Origin: G965237725 sp965237725
Lineage (GTDB): Bacteria > Pseudomonadota > Gammaproteobacteria > Arenicellales > Poriferihabitantaceae
Assembly (NCBI GenBank): GCA_965237725.1
Contig: OZ250151.1
Coordinates: forward strand, 3,224,001-3,288,000
Direction of reading: 5' to 3'
Length of the DNA stretch: 64,000 nt
In this document: in pieces, positions 7,558-16,265 of the stretch
How the letters are laid out: every line of letters starts with the position of its first letter
Position numbering within the stretch: position 1 is the stretch's first letter
Position numbers and translations under genes: made by a program
Notes under the pieces: model-generated
The model's database searches: none
Told to the model about the DNA's origin: nothing
Seen by the model: only the letters and a program-made list of their open reading frames with translations

Positions 7558-9534
7558 TTATGACGACTGATTGCTTTGAAGGCGGATTGTAATTTTTTGC
7601 AGTTCAACAGAAAGCGGGAAAAACAAACTTCCGCGTTTTAATTCCATTATAGCCTCTTCAGTTCTGTCACTTGCATGAAGATATAATCCCCAGTTAACAA
7701 TCTGCCTGGCTGAAAATGGCCAGCGGGATTGTTTTTTCATCATATCCTCAATCAGTCCTTGTTCCGTTTTTGGTGCTGCCAGTCGCATCATGTTGTGAAT
7801 GAATTGTAAGTCAGGGTAACGTTGATAAATTTTTTTCAGATGAGGCCATGCTCTTTCTTTGCCGCCAAATATAAATAGCCCGTATAATGATTCAGCAGCT
7901 TGGGAGACTTCAAATTGCCTACGCCACCAGGGAAGGGTAAAAGCGATGTCAATGTTTTTTGAAATTTGTTGTCCAATCTGATTGATACGCTGGGTGTTCA
8001 ATTCGTATTGGTTGATCAGTTTTTGGTTTTTCTGATTATTCCTCAACCATATGCTCATCATTGAATCGAAGTGAATTGCTACCCACTCGGGATCATCCAT
8101 TAGTTTGGCGTACGACTTAACCGGAACACCAAATATTGAAATAAACAGTACATTTATTTTTCGTTGCTCCATTAACTGTTCCCATTCGTCGCCAAATCGC
8201 ATTGCAGGTCTGTATTCTGTTGACCAGAAATCAGCTGGAAATGCCTCGGGCCTGTTATCGACATAGCCTTTTTCAGGCCAGATTTGATATCCCACCAGGC
8301 TCCCAATTGTAAAATCTGAAAAAACCGGGCCTTCCAGGCCATGGTTTTGCACCAGGTTACGTATTTTTTGATATCGTTCAAAATTATCCAATCCCATAGG
8401 GGTAGGCCCCAGCGGCGTTGGGAACACGCGGGAATAAGAACCCTCTACCACAGAAAAGATAACCACAGCGTTTAATAATAAAGCAAACAATATTGCTGCC
8501 ATGCCAAAACTATTTATTGCCGGTTTATCGTCTTTTCTATTTAATTTAATATTGACATTGGAAGCCCAGGCTTCTACTACAACGGGTATAGACAATAAAC
8601 CCAGCAATGGAACGCTACGAATCCACAGCCATGATGCAATCAATGCGGTTATCGCAATTATGGAATTGGCCAATCGGGGCCAGGGTGCGCCATCGCGACC
8701 CACTGGTATCCATAGTTTGTAAAGTGCAATAACGACAACAACGGATACAATTGGCAGTACCATCATCGCCGGATTTATAACTTTTCCCCACCAATAGAGA
8801 ACCGAGCGTAAGTCAAATGTTTGGATTTCGTGGTTATCAAATATGAGTAATGGGTATAGAAGACCATCAATTCCATTCGGATTTATGCAACATGCGGCCA
8901 AAGCCAGTACAAACCAGGTTAGCTCTTTTTTCCAGACATTGGTATTTTGTGATATGTTTTCGAGCATCAAAGCACCCAACATACCAATTCCAAATATGAA
9001 ATAAATATGTGAGTTGGCCCAATAAGATATTGTTGCGATGCAAAGCCAGCGAGCCCAGATTTTCCCCTCTCTGATTTTTTCAAATAGCCAAAGAAATACG
9101 CCAATGCACAAAAACGTAAACATTTCTGGACGGATATGACTTCGGTTGCCTAACAATATTGCGGCAGCAATTCCAATAATCCACCAAACTGCAATATTAT
9201 TGCGTGGGGATAATGCCATCATGGCGAATCCCAAAGTAACGACGCCAATGAACGCCTTTGTAATAATCAAACCGCTATAACCCAGCCAATCATGCACTAT
9301 GTGAAGCTGAACTTCCGATAACCAGTGATGGTTGATAAACGGAAAGTCACCATGGGTGTAGGTTAAATAATTAGTTTTAGGTATTAATCCGGAGTCGAGA
9401 ATAATTTGGCCTAATAACAAGTGCCTCCCTAGATCTTCAGTGAAACCAATTCCCGGGTTTAGGCCAAGTAAAAATAATAAAATCAGGCAGCCAAGAATTG
9501 CGATGCCAATTAAAATATTATTTTTGATAATCAA
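7558..9534 (-). CDS. Polytopic membrane protein, GT-C glycosyltransferase-like
   Basis: This 658-residue protein has about ten hydrophobic segments in its first 400 residues and a soluble C-terminal region. The first outside loop after TM1 has EDLGRHLLLGQII followed by the region TNYLTYTHGDFPFINHHWL. This resembles the first-loop acidic/His signature of GT-C fold lipid-linked sugar transferases, but I cannot name a family. The C-terminus (from about 520) has helical, TPR-like character (WGLYLHASDRTEEAIMELKR). It is convergent with the LysR gene, with 31 bp between the stops. The role is probably in envelope polysaccharide or lipid glycosylation; this is inferred from topology only. Confidence 0.6.
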   Translation of the reverse strand: MIIKNNILIGIAILGCLILLFLLGLNPGIGFTEDLGRHLLLGQIILDSGLIPKTNYLTYTHGDFPFINHHWLSEVQLHIVHDWLGYSGLIITKAFIGVVTLGFAMMALSPRNNIAVWWIIGIAAAILLGNRSHIRPEMFTFLCIGVFLWLFEKIREGKIWARWLCIATISYWANSHIYFIFGIGMLGALMLENISQNTNVWKKELTWFVLALAACCINPNGIDGLLYPLLIFDNHEIQTFDLRSVLYWWGKVINPAMMVLPIVSVVVVIALYKLWIPVGRDGAPWPRLANSIIAITALIASWLWIRSVPLLGLLSIPVVVEAWASNVNIKLNRKDDKPAINSFGMAAILFALLLNAVVIFSVVEGSYSRVFPTPLGPTPMGLDNFERYQKIRNLVQNHGLEGPVFSDFTIGSLVGYQIWPEKGYVDNRPEAFPADFWSTEYRPAMRFGDEWEQLMEQRKINVLFISIFGVPVKSYAKLMDDPEWVAIHFDSMMSIWLRNNQKNQKLINQYELNTQRINQIGQQISKNIDIAFTLPWWRRQFEVSQAAESLYGLFIFGGKERAWPHLKKIYQRYPDLQFIHNMMRLAAPKTEQGLIEDMMKKQSRWPFSARQIVNWGLYLHASDRTEEAIMELKRGSLFFPLSVELQKITIRLQSNQSS

Positions 9535-9724
9535 TTTATAAACCAGTTGATGTTATTGTTAATTTTAATTCCCTCCAAACTGATTACCATCTGGAAAAGT
9601 ACGGTGGTGGGTGATAATAATTAGATTTCCAGGATTGTAAAATTGTAACACGCCCAGCATGTGGTAATTGGTTGGCAGATTTTATCTACAATCCAATTTT
9701 CTTTGAGTTACTGCGTGTTTAAAC

Positions 9725-9883
9725 GGCACTGACAAGTTAACTGATGTACTTGGGTAAGGACAACATATTGAGCTGTGTTAAACTGCAATTACGGCGTCAA
9801 GTCCCACAACGACTGAAAATTAAGACGAAAGCCACATCTAATTCACCACTTTTTTCTCAAAATTTAGTTAACTTGTCAATATC
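9725..9883. mobile_element. 159-bp MITE-like relic of the local IS6 element
   Basis: The left end (GGCACTGACAAGTTAAC, 9725-9741) and right end (GTTAACTTGTCAATATC, 9867-9883) are inverted copies of the terminal repeat of the IS6-family element found intact at 18,323 and 23,505. The 125 bp between them carry no transposase. This fills most of the 408-bp gap before the mannanase gene. The rest of the gap (9535-9724) shows nothing recognisable. Confidence 0.65.
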
Positions 9884-9969
9884 ATGAAAAGACTTACAAA
9901 TAGGAAGACTAGTACAATAACCAGAGGACAGTTTGCATTTTCGTGGGAACTATCTCACTCATCGAAATC

Positions 9970-11205
9970 ATGAAACCACTTGTTTGCACGGCAAAGTCGT
10001 TTCTATCAGCATTGTGTTTAGTTTTTATAGTAACGGGGTGCTCTTCCCTTTCACTGCGCCCACTGGAAAGTGCCCCGGTCGTCGATCCTGATGCGACGGC
10101 AGAGACAAAAGCGCTTTTTTTAAAGTTATTCCTGATTTCTTCACGAAATACCATGTTTGGGCATCAGGACGATCTTGCTTATGGGGTACGATGGCGTAAC
10201 GTCCCGGGTCGATCCGATGTGCGTGAAGCCGGCGGATCTTATCCGGCAGTCTATGGCTGGGATGTCGGGCACCTTGAAAGGGGTGGCATCAACAATCTGG
10301 ATGGTGTGAATTTCGATAACATGCGTCAATGGATTATGGAAGGGTATCGACGTGGCGGGGTGATTACAATTAGCTGGCATATGGACAATCCAGTAACGGG
10401 TGACTGGTTTTATGATAGTACTACGCCTGCAGTTTCAGAAATTCTTCCTGGTGGTACGAGGCATATGCAATACAGAGGTTGGCTCGATGAATTTGCTGAT
10501 TTTGCACTGAGCCTGACAGTGTCAGGGACGGCGTGGAATCCTGCAGCACATTTAGTACCCGTGATATTCAGGCCCTTCCATGAGCATAACCATTGTGCGT
10601 TTTGGTGGGGAAGGTGTGTGACATCGGAAGCCGAATATATCGCGCTTTGGCGATTTACCGTTGAATATTTGAAAGATGTTAGGGGTGTGCACAATTTGTT
10701 ATACGCATTTTCCACCGATGCGAGGGGGATGACCAGGGATAATCCGGACGGAACGTTTAATACCCCATCGGGAAGCCGAACGCGCAGTTTTAAAGAGCAG
10801 TATTTTTATGCCTATCCCGGGGATGAATACGTCGATGTATTCGGCCTGGACAATTACGTGGATACGGGCACATCACGTAAAGCTGCATTTAAACAAATGC
10901 TCACACTACTGATTGAAACTGCGAGAGAGCGTGACGACATTAAATTACCTGCTCTTACAGAAACTGGCGTAGACGGTGTTCCCAATCCAAACTGGTGGAC
11001 TGAAATCCTGCTACACGCAGTAAATACAGGGGGTCGTCCCAGGGTAGCCTGGGCACTGGTTTGGAGAAATGCAGCTCGCGACCACTTCTTTGGGCCCTAC
11101 CTGGGGCATCCCAGCGCTATTGATTTCCGCCGATTTCGCGATAGTCCGATGATTTTGTTCGAGGACGATTTACCATACAGTCTGTATACATGGCCGCCTG
11201 AATAG
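9970..11205 (+). CDS. GH26 beta-mannanase lipoprotein
   Basis: This is an endo-1,4-beta-mannanase-like enzyme of about 411 residues. The frame extends back to a GTG at 9943, but the ATG at 9970 gives a proper lipoprotein signal (hydrophobic core LCLVFI, lipobox VTGC with Cys24). GH26 hallmarks are present: FGHQDDLAYG near residue 64, VITISWHMDNP near 131, catalytic acid/base Glu205 in RPFHEHN, WWGR near 212, and nucleophile Glu331 in LTETG. It would cut mannan or glucomannan at the cell surface. There is no adjacent uptake or sensor gene, and IS6-like repeat relics flank it, so it may have arrived as a single gene. Confidence 0.88.
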   Translation: MKPLVCTAKSFLSALCLVFIVTGCSSLSLRPLESAPVVDPDATAETKALFLKLFLISSRNTMFGHQDDLAYGVRWRNVPGRSDVREAGGSYPAVYGWDVGHLERGGINNLDGVNFDNMRQWIMEGYRRGGVITISWHMDNPVTGDWFYDSTTPAVSEILPGGTRHMQYRGWLDEFADFALSLTVSGTAWNPAAHLVPVIFRPFHEHNHCAFWWGRCVTSEAEYIALWRFTVEYLKDVRGVHNLLYAFSTDARGMTRDNPDGTFNTPSGSRTRSFKEQYFYAYPGDEYVDVFGLDNYVDTGTSRKAAFKQMLTLLIETARERDDIKLPALTETGVDGVPNPNWWTEILLHAVNTGGRPRVAWALVWRNAARDHFFGPYLGHPSAIDFRRFRDSPMILFEDDLPYSLYTWPPE

Positions 11206-11545
11206 AAAGAGGGCTTGTCTATGAATTCCAGGACTCAGGGTTTTTGATACATATATTGCCCTTGGGATGGTACTGGCAAGTTAACTTGCATGCTTGGGCA
11301 AGAACGACATAATGCCCTACGCCATATCGAAAAAGCGGCAGTGAAAACCCACATCGGCTGAGATTAACGGAAACGGAAGATAGGAGTCAGAGTGATAATT
11401 ATTGGCTAAGGTGTAGAGGAAATTTAAACTGGAGGAGCGAATTAAACAACAATCGCTCTTATCTTAACCGTCTGTGAAAAAGGGGTAGAACCCGCACCTT
11501 TTAGCGCAGGCGTTACTCGACAATCACTACTTCGATGTTAACGCT
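11206..11545. other. Intergenic region with a solo IS6-type end
   Basis: There is no gene. GGTACTGGCAAGTTAAC at 11269-11285 is a variant of the IS6-type terminal repeat. The bases after it (a TTGGG-AAG-ACGACA pattern) resemble those inside the 9725-9883 relic in the same orientation, so it is one end of a related relic. Confidence 0.5.
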
Positions 11546-12010
11546 TTACTGATCTATTTTTGAATCCGGCCTGGTAATCAACCGCATAACGAAGCCGCCA
11601 AACCAGACACCTGCCCCGAGAACAAACAAAAGCAGAGGGCCGAGGTAAAGTGTTGTGAATCGTCGAATCTTTGCGCGCTCAGGTTCTTGCGCATCGTAAA
11701 TTACCGGAATCGAATCACCAGGGGCATCAGCATTGCCTTGTGAGCCAATATCGGAGATAAAGATAAATTCTTTACCGTCTTCCGTAACAAAAGCAACAAT
11801 CGTCGCTTTGGACGGAATATCGTGATCAAAAATTCTTCTGCTAGGCGAAAGCTCCATATCTTCCAACCCAAGCACTGTACCCTCGGTCGATTCCCCAGTA
11901 ATCCAAAGAACCGTGTTAGTGATAATTAAATAGGAAGCTATAGCAAAAATAGCATAACTCAACCAAACTATGCCAGTCGCTGCGAAAGCCTTAAGATTTA
12001 TTCCGCTCAA
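11546..12010 (-). CDS. DUF3592-type membrane protein
   Basis: This 154-residue protein has two transmembrane helices (about 8-33 and 120-142) enclosing a roughly 85-residue beta-rich domain. That domain carries TEGTVLGLEDME, ATIVAFVTEDGKEFIFIS and GDSIPVIYDAQEPERAKI, the hallmark of DUF3592 proteins. The function is unknown in the family. It is isolated, with IS and tRNA relics on both sides. Confidence 0.75.
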   Translation of the reverse strand: MSGINLKAFAATGIVWLSYAIFAIASYLIITNTVLWITGESTEGTVLGLEDMELSPSRRIFDHDIPSKATIVAFVTEDGKEFIFISDIGSQGNADAPGDSIPVIYDAQEPERAKIRRFTTLYLGPLLLFVLGAGVWFGGFVMRLITRPDSKIDQ

Positions 12011-12160
12011 TTAATAATATCCATTCGGGAGTTCGAAGTACGCCTTCGAATTGTTACACAGTCCTTTAAGTAAAGCACACCCTTAACCAGTTGGGTTTTA
12101 CCTCGGAAAATGGGGGCAGACCACAATCAATCTCAAGATCGCTAACTGTCTTTGAATTAA

Positions 12161-12372
12161 TGGTGGCTACGCCTAGATTCGCGAAGTGCCCTGTGGGTGA
12201 ACTTAAGGATCTCATCATTATGAGAGAGTGGCTTTATTTTTAATTCATTTAAAATCAATTGGTTACGTGTTTTAGATCCCGCTAAGTGTGACAGAATGTG
12301 ACTACAATGGACGGTGCGTGACTGGAGTGAGTCAGGTTTTGGTCACAGTAGAGATTTGCAATAGATTACGTT
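12161..12372. repeat. Copy A of a tRNA-Met-derived attachment repeat
   Basis: It begins with TGGTGGCTACG..TAGATTCG, the complement of the tRNA-Met 3' end (CCA, acceptor strand, T-arm). An interruption follows, then CATCATTATGAG from the anticodon arm, then about 180 bp shared with copy B at 13,948 at roughly 90% identity by eye. The shared tail holds several GTGACT/GTCAC motifs (12,287-12,347). It cannot fold as a complete tRNA. Confidence 0.7.
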
Positions 12373-12574
12373 AACGGATTATTTTTACTTCATATTTGGA
12401 GAATCAGATGTAATTGTGGTAATAGTTTTTGTGGAATTATCCAATCCCAAGAACAATATTTAGCTTAACCGGTACCTGTGTGGTTAGATTGTTGTATCTT
12501 CTATTTATGATAGGTGTATAAAATACAAGCTACTAAATTAGACAGATATCTAAAATAACTGTATAGTAACGATT
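12373..12574. other. AT-rich leader of the ATPase gene
   Basis: No gene or clear structure is seen in these 200 bp. They are strongly AT-rich, unlike the flanking core genes. Confidence 0.4.
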
Positions 12575-13684
12575 ATGAAACGATATTTGAGAAAACCAAT
12601 CTCGGAAGATTTGCGGACGAAAATGGTATTTGTCGGGGGTCCCAGACAGGTTGGAAAAACGACTCTCGCATTAGATATTGCCCCGAAAAATCATCACTAT
12701 TTGAACTGGGACATTCTAGTAGATAGGGAATTTATTCTGAGACACAACTTTCCTTTGGAAAAATTTGTAATCTACGACGAAATTCATAAATTCAGTCAAT
12801 GGAGAAACTATATCAAGGGGTTTTACGATATAAATAAATTGGAGAAAAAAATACTTGTGACTGGAAGCGCGCGGCTCGATTACTACAGGCATTCGGGGGA
12901 TTCGCTTCAGGGGCGCTACCATTATTACAGACTACATCCATTAACTGTAAAAGAGATTGGAATTAACAAACAAAAGGATTTTGAAGATTTGCTGATATTA
13001 GGTGGATTTCCCGAGCCATTTCTTTCCGGTTCGAAGCGTCAGGCACAACGATGGTCGCGGGAATATAGAAGCAGAGTGATAAATGAAGATATCCCTTCTC
13101 TCGAGCTTTCTCAAAATCTATCGATGATGGAGATGCTCCTATTACGTCTACCGGATTTGGTCGGTAGCCCACTTTCTATCAATGCGCTTCGAGAAGACCT
13201 AAACCTGGCGCATAAAACGGTTTCAAAGTGGTTGAATATATTTGAACGAATGTATTTGATTTATAGATTACCGCCTTATGGTTCCAATAAACTCAGGGCA
13301 GTAAAAAAAGAACAAAAGCACTATCATTATAATTGGGCAGAAGTTCAGGACGAAGCAGCGAGGTTTGAGAATCTGATTGCCGGTCATTTATTAAAATGGA
13401 TCCATTATCAGCAAGACTATGAAGGAAAAGGCATCGAGTTAAATTATTTTCGTGATGTGGATCGCCGTGAAATAGACTTTGTAATCATTGAAAAAAACAA
13501 ACCCATATTTGCAATTGAATGCAAGCTGAAAAGTAAAAACCCGTCTCGCCACCTGAAATACTTTAAATCAAAATATCCTGAAGTAGCAGCTATTCAAGTC
13601 CATATGCATGGTGAAGATGAATACATATCGAAAGATGGAATTGAAATGCTGGGTTGGAAAAAGTTATTAAATCAATTTCTATAG
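12575..13684 (+). CDS. AAA ATPase with C-terminal DUF4143 domain
   Basis: This 369-residue protein has a P-loop GGPRQVGKTT (21-30), Walker B FVIYDEIHKF (about 64-73) and a VTGSARLDYYRHSGDSLQGR sensor segment. The second half is the DUF4143 region with a winged-helix piece (INALREDLNLAHKTVSKWL). It ends in a nuclease-like core RREIDFVIIEKNKPIFAIECKLK, the E..D..ExK pattern of PD-(D/E)xK folds. Such ATPases are frequent on mobile islands and have no agreed function. It lies between repeat copies A and B, so it may have moved as a small unit. Its AT-rich codon use suggests transfer. Confidence 0.85.
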   Translation: MKRYLRKPISEDLRTKMVFVGGPRQVGKTTLALDIAPKNHHYLNWDILVDREFILRHNFPLEKFVIYDEIHKFSQWRNYIKGFYDINKLEKKILVTGSARLDYYRHSGDSLQGRYHYYRLHPLTVKEIGINKQKDFEDLLILGGFPEPFLSGSKRQAQRWSREYRSRVINEDIPSLELSQNLSMMEMLLLRLPDLVGSPLSINALREDLNLAHKTVSKWLNIFERMYLIYRLPPYGSNKLRAVKKEQKHYHYNWAEVQDEAARFENLIAGHLLKWIHYQQDYEGKGIELNYFRDVDRREIDFVIIEKNKPIFAIECKLKSKNPSRHLKYFKSKYPEVAAIQVHMHGEDEYISKDGIEMLGWKKLLNQFL

Positions 13685-13795
13685 CTAAAATTGAGATGGG
13701 TAAACAGGGGACGTAGCACAGTTTAAGTAGTTTTTCTATTATTATGAATAATTTGCTAAACTTCTATAATCAATTTTTAGATCAGGGAGATCAAC

Positions 13796-13910
13796 ATGCC
13801 AAGGAGAGCGCGTATTACGCTTGCAGGCGTTCCGCATCACCTCATTCAACGCGGTAATAACAAACAAGCCTGCTTTTATTCTAGAGAAGACTACGAAATC
13901 TACCTGGGAA
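13796..13910 (+). pseudogene. 5' fragment of a REP-associated Y1 (IS200-like) transposase
   Basis: The reading starts MPRRARITLAGVPHHLIQRG and continues NNKQACFYSREDYEIYLG, then stops matching where repeat B begins. HHLIQRGNN is the HUH motif region of TnpA_REP (RAYT) enzymes. About 38 codons remain of a gene normally over 200 codons, so the catalytic tyrosine is lost. Confidence 0.75.
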
Positions 13911-13945
13911 ATCGGGGTCAGAGTAGAAATGTTTTGCTAATACTA

Positions 13946-14160
13946 AATGGTGGCTACGCCTAGATTCGAACTAGAGACCCCATCATTATGAGAGAGTGGC
14001 TCTATTTTTAACTCATTTAAAATCAATTAGTTACGTGTGCTCGATCCCGCTAAGAGTGACAGAATGTGACTACAATGGACGGTGCGTGACTGGAGTGAGT
14101 CACATTTTAGTCACAGTGAGAATTTTCGATAGATTACACTGACCAGTAATTTTGGTTCAG
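13946..14160. repeat. Copy B of the tRNA-Met-derived attachment repeat
   Basis: The first 44 bp match the complement of tRNA-Met from CCA through the T-arm (a TCTAG/CTAGG stem with the TTCGAAT loop still possible) to the anticodon (CATCATTATGAG). Then the tRNA 5' half is replaced. The tail repeats copy A and contains five GTGACT/GTCAC motifs (14,056-14,117). One of these, GTCACATTTTAGTCACA, also occurs inside the integrase remnant at 37,133. Confidence 0.75.
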
Positions 14161-14202
14161 AATTTCCAATCCCAATAGCATAAGGAAAGACGCCTTAATT
14201 GG

Positions 14203-14248
14203 GTTATACTATTGTAAAACAGAGAATTATGTTATATTATTGTATAAC
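14203..14248 (+). promoter_or_regulatory. Putative operator repeats of the MazEF-like operon
   Basis: GTTATACTATTGTAAAAC (14203-14220) and GTTATATTATTGTATAAC (14231-14248) are near-identical 18-bp units 28 bp apart, and the second is a good inverted repeat. They sit 25 bp before the antitoxin ATG, where AbrB/MazE-fold antitoxins usually bind to autoregulate. Confidence 0.6.
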
Positions 14249-14272
14249 TTTTCGAGTAGAGTAGGTTATACC

Positions 14273-14527
14273 ATGACAGCAATTTCCGTTAGACAATCTG
14301 GTGGTGCTAATATCGTTAGTATTCCCAAAGCGATTGTAACAACATTGGGGTTAAAGGTCGGATCGAAGCTGGACTTGTCGATCAAAGATAATGCGATTGT
14401 GCTCACTCCGATTACCGATGAATCCACACTGGAAGAACTGTTGGCCGGGAGCCCCAAAGAATGTTTTGCCATAACCGATGAAGATCGTGTGTGGATTGAT
14501 GCTACCCCGGTCGGGAAAGAAGCTTAG
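14273..14527 (+). CDS. MazE/AbrB-fold antitoxin
   Basis: The protein has 84 residues from the ATG at 14273; an upstream TTG would only add AT-rich leader. The N-terminal swapped-hairpin AbrB pattern is present: VRQSGGANIVSIPKAIV, then LGLKVGSKLDLSIKDNAIVL. The acidic C-terminus (TDESTLEELL, TDEDRVWID) is the expected toxin-binding tail. The last base of its stop codon is the first base of the toxin GTG start. Together they form a type II toxin-antitoxin module of MazEF/PemIK type. Confidence 0.88.
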   Translation: MTAISVRQSGGANIVSIPKAIVTTLGLKVGSKLDLSIKDNAIVLTPITDESTLEELLAGSPKECFAITDEDRVWIDATPVGKEA

Positions 14528-14856
14528 TGTATATCCCTGATCAAGGCGATATTGTCTTTTTTAGTTTCGATCCGAGTGCTGGAAAAGAAATCATGAAACG
14601 TCGGCCAGCGTTTGTCATCTCAAGACGAATATTTAATGAGCACACGGGTTTTTCTGTGGTGGCCCCAATTACAAGCACCGTGCGAAATATCCGCATGGAA
14701 GTGGTGTTGACAGACGAGATGACTACGGAGGGTTCTGTCATGATACATCAGATGAAATCGCTCGACTTTGAGGATCGACAAGCTGAACATATCGAAACTG
14801 CACCACGGGTGATTACACAAAAGGTTCTTGAATTGGCCAGGGCGATAATCTCTTGA
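14527..14856 (+). CDS. MazF/PemK-family mRNA interferase toxin
   Basis: This 109-residue protein starts at a GTG overlapping the antitoxin stop. PemK/MazF features are visible: YIPDQGDIVFFSFDPSAGKE, the conserved RRPAFVIS segment, FSVVAPITSTVR, then EGSVMIHQMKSLDFEDR, which carries the conserved Q-x-x-x-DF. The family cleaves single-stranded mRNA at short motifs. It lies within the island beside the attachment repeats, consistent with an island-maintenance role. Confidence 0.9.
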   Translation: MYIPDQGDIVFFSFDPSAGKEIMKRRPAFVISRRIFNEHTGFSVVAPITSTVRNIRMEVVLTDEMTTEGSVMIHQMKSLDFEDRQAEHIETAPRVITQKVLELARAIIS

Positions 14857-14891
14857 GTCGTATGATAATCTGGTTTTACTTAGGATCTCGT

Positions 14892-14928
14892 TGTCAGAGC
14901 ACTAATATTAAACATTAATGCTCTGACA
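14892..14928. terminator. Strong hairpin after the toxin gene
   Basis: TGTCAGAGCACTAAT pairs with ATTAATGCTCTGACA over 15 bp with one mismatch and a 7-base loop, then a T-rich stretch follows. It lies 36 bp after the toxin stop and is a likely terminator. Confidence 0.6.
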
Positions 14929-15088
14929 CGTATTTTCTTAAAGTAAAATTATGGACACCCACAAATTGAAGTAATAGACACAAGCACAAATTTTGTATCT
15001 CGTTGATTTTATTGAAACAGCAATGTGTCAAACTTTAGCTATACCTGTAATTTATTAATATTTATAGTGTTTTAGATGGAGCTCTCTC

Positions 15089-15144
15089 CTCCTAAGCGAA
15101 AGGTCACAGGTTCGACTCAGGTTCGACTCCTGTCGAGGGCACCA
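15089..15144 (+). repeat. 3' half of tRNA-Arg(CCT), attachment-site relic
   Basis: From the anticodon loop CTCCTAA onward the sequence is tRNA-like: T-arm CAGGTTCGACTCCTG, then the acceptor 3' strand CGAGGGCA and CCA. The T-loop region carries an 11-bp tandem duplication (AGGTTCGACTC twice). The bases before the anticodon cannot form the D-arm or anticodon stem. A 3' half without a 5' half is the usual scar of an integrase that uses a tRNA gene. Confidence 0.7.
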
Positions 15145-15367
15145 TTTACAAGTTGTGCATTGTGAGACCTGACACTAGACCTGGAAGTTCGATTGAGAAG
15201 ATTTTGAATCGATGAGTCCGACCAATTCAAATATCAGGAAATCGCAAAAGTAACCAGCGCCAGTCGGACAGAAACAATCGAATCTGACCCTTGTTGGTCT
15301 AAAAGGACTGTTACCCGCAATTCCTTTTTAAAGTATATTCGTATTCTGGTTTTCTTCGATAGTTTCT
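15145..15367. other. Intergenic, no feature seen
   Basis: No gene or clear motif is seen between the tRNA-Arg relic and the phosphodiesterase gene. Confidence 0.4.
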
Positions 15368-16174
15368 ATGGCAATACCAAGATGGGTGGGAAAATGTATG
15401 CAGCCCGGTGTTGAGGGGTTTTTTAGATGCTGGCCACAAAAAACACCGTCCAAAGAACAATTAGAGAACTGTAAAATTATCTCCCATCGCGGTGAGCATG
15501 ATAATCGGCGGGTATTCGAAAATACCCTGGCCGCCTTTGATAAGACCATGGATCACGGTATCTGGGGAATCGAACTGGATGTTCAATGGACAAAGGATTG
15601 CCACCCTGTGGTGTTTCATGACAACGACTGCCAGAGAGTTTTTGGGTCTCCATCGAGGATTGGAGAATTAACGCTACGCGAATTGGGAAAACAATTTCCC
15701 CTTATTCCCAACCTGAAAAATGTAATACAACGCTATGGGAAACAACTTCACTTAATGGTTGAATTAAAAAAGGTGAGCCATCCTGATCTGGAAACGCAAA
15801 ATAACATTCTGGAAAAATATTTTACGGGACTGACTGCAGCGCACGACTATCATCTTATTACCCTAAATGCAGATGTGTTTGAAGCTATAAATTTTGCTCC
15901 CAGGTCGGCTCGATTGCTGGTTGCTCAAACCAATGTCCTAAGAATGAGTGATATTTCTCTTGCTGAAAATTATGGTGGAATTACCGGGCACTTTTATCTA
16001 TTGAACAAGTCGCTTATGGCAAAGCATCAGCATCAGAACCAAAAAATCGGTACCGGGTTTCCGTCTTCAAAAAACTGCCTGTTCCGGGAAATCAACCGCA
16101 ATGTGGAGTGGGTGTTTTCTAATAACGCCCTGAAACTTCAGGCAATCTGCAATCAACTGTTGGAAAAAAGCTAG
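15368..16174 (+). CDS. Glycerophosphodiester phosphodiesterase family protein
   Basis: The protein has 268 residues. The GDPD signature is visible: ISHRGEHDNRRVFENTLAAF (general acid/base His with the following E-N-T), GIWGIELDVQWTKD (metal-binding E-x-D) and PVVFHDND (second His). No signal peptide is seen, so it is probably cytoplasmic. It would hydrolyse glycerophosphodiesters to glycerol-3-phosphate and an alcohol. The C-terminal third (residues 180-268) is less typical but continuous. It stands alone between tRNA-Arg and ECF-operon sequences. Confidence 0.85.
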   Translation: MAIPRWVGKCMQPGVEGFFRCWPQKTPSKEQLENCKIISHRGEHDNRRVFENTLAAFDKTMDHGIWGIELDVQWTKDCHPVVFHDNDCQRVFGSPSRIGELTLRELGKQFPLIPNLKNVIQRYGKQLHLMVELKKVSHPDLETQNNILEKYFTGLTAAHDYHLITLNADVFEAINFAPRSARLLVAQTNVLRMSDISLAENYGGITGHFYLLNKSLMAKHQHQNQKIGTGFPSSKNCLFREINRNVEWVFSNNALKLQAICNQLLEKS

Positions 16175-16209
16175 ATCATTTTTTCTATTTTTTGTTACGT
16201 TGTTGTCAA

Positions 16210-16257
16210 CCTTTTTGAGTTCCATTCGTTATTAACGATATGTTTAACTCAAAAAGG
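16210..16257 (+). promoter_or_regulatory. Hairpin covering the ribosome site of the His-rich protein gene
   Basis: CCTTTTTGAGTT (16210-16221) and AACTCAAAAAGG (16246-16257) form a perfect 12-bp stem with a 24-base loop. The right arm contains AAAAAGG, the only Shine-Dalgarno-like stretch before the ATG at 16266. The stem would therefore hide the ribosome site, as in RNA thermometers or other translational switches. It could also be a terminator of the preceding gene. Confidence 0.55.
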
Positions 16258-16265
16258 CTTCTATC

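Noticed and set aside
12161..12372. Functional tRNA on the minus strand
   Set aside because: The 5' half, D-arm and acceptor partner are missing; it is only an att relic.
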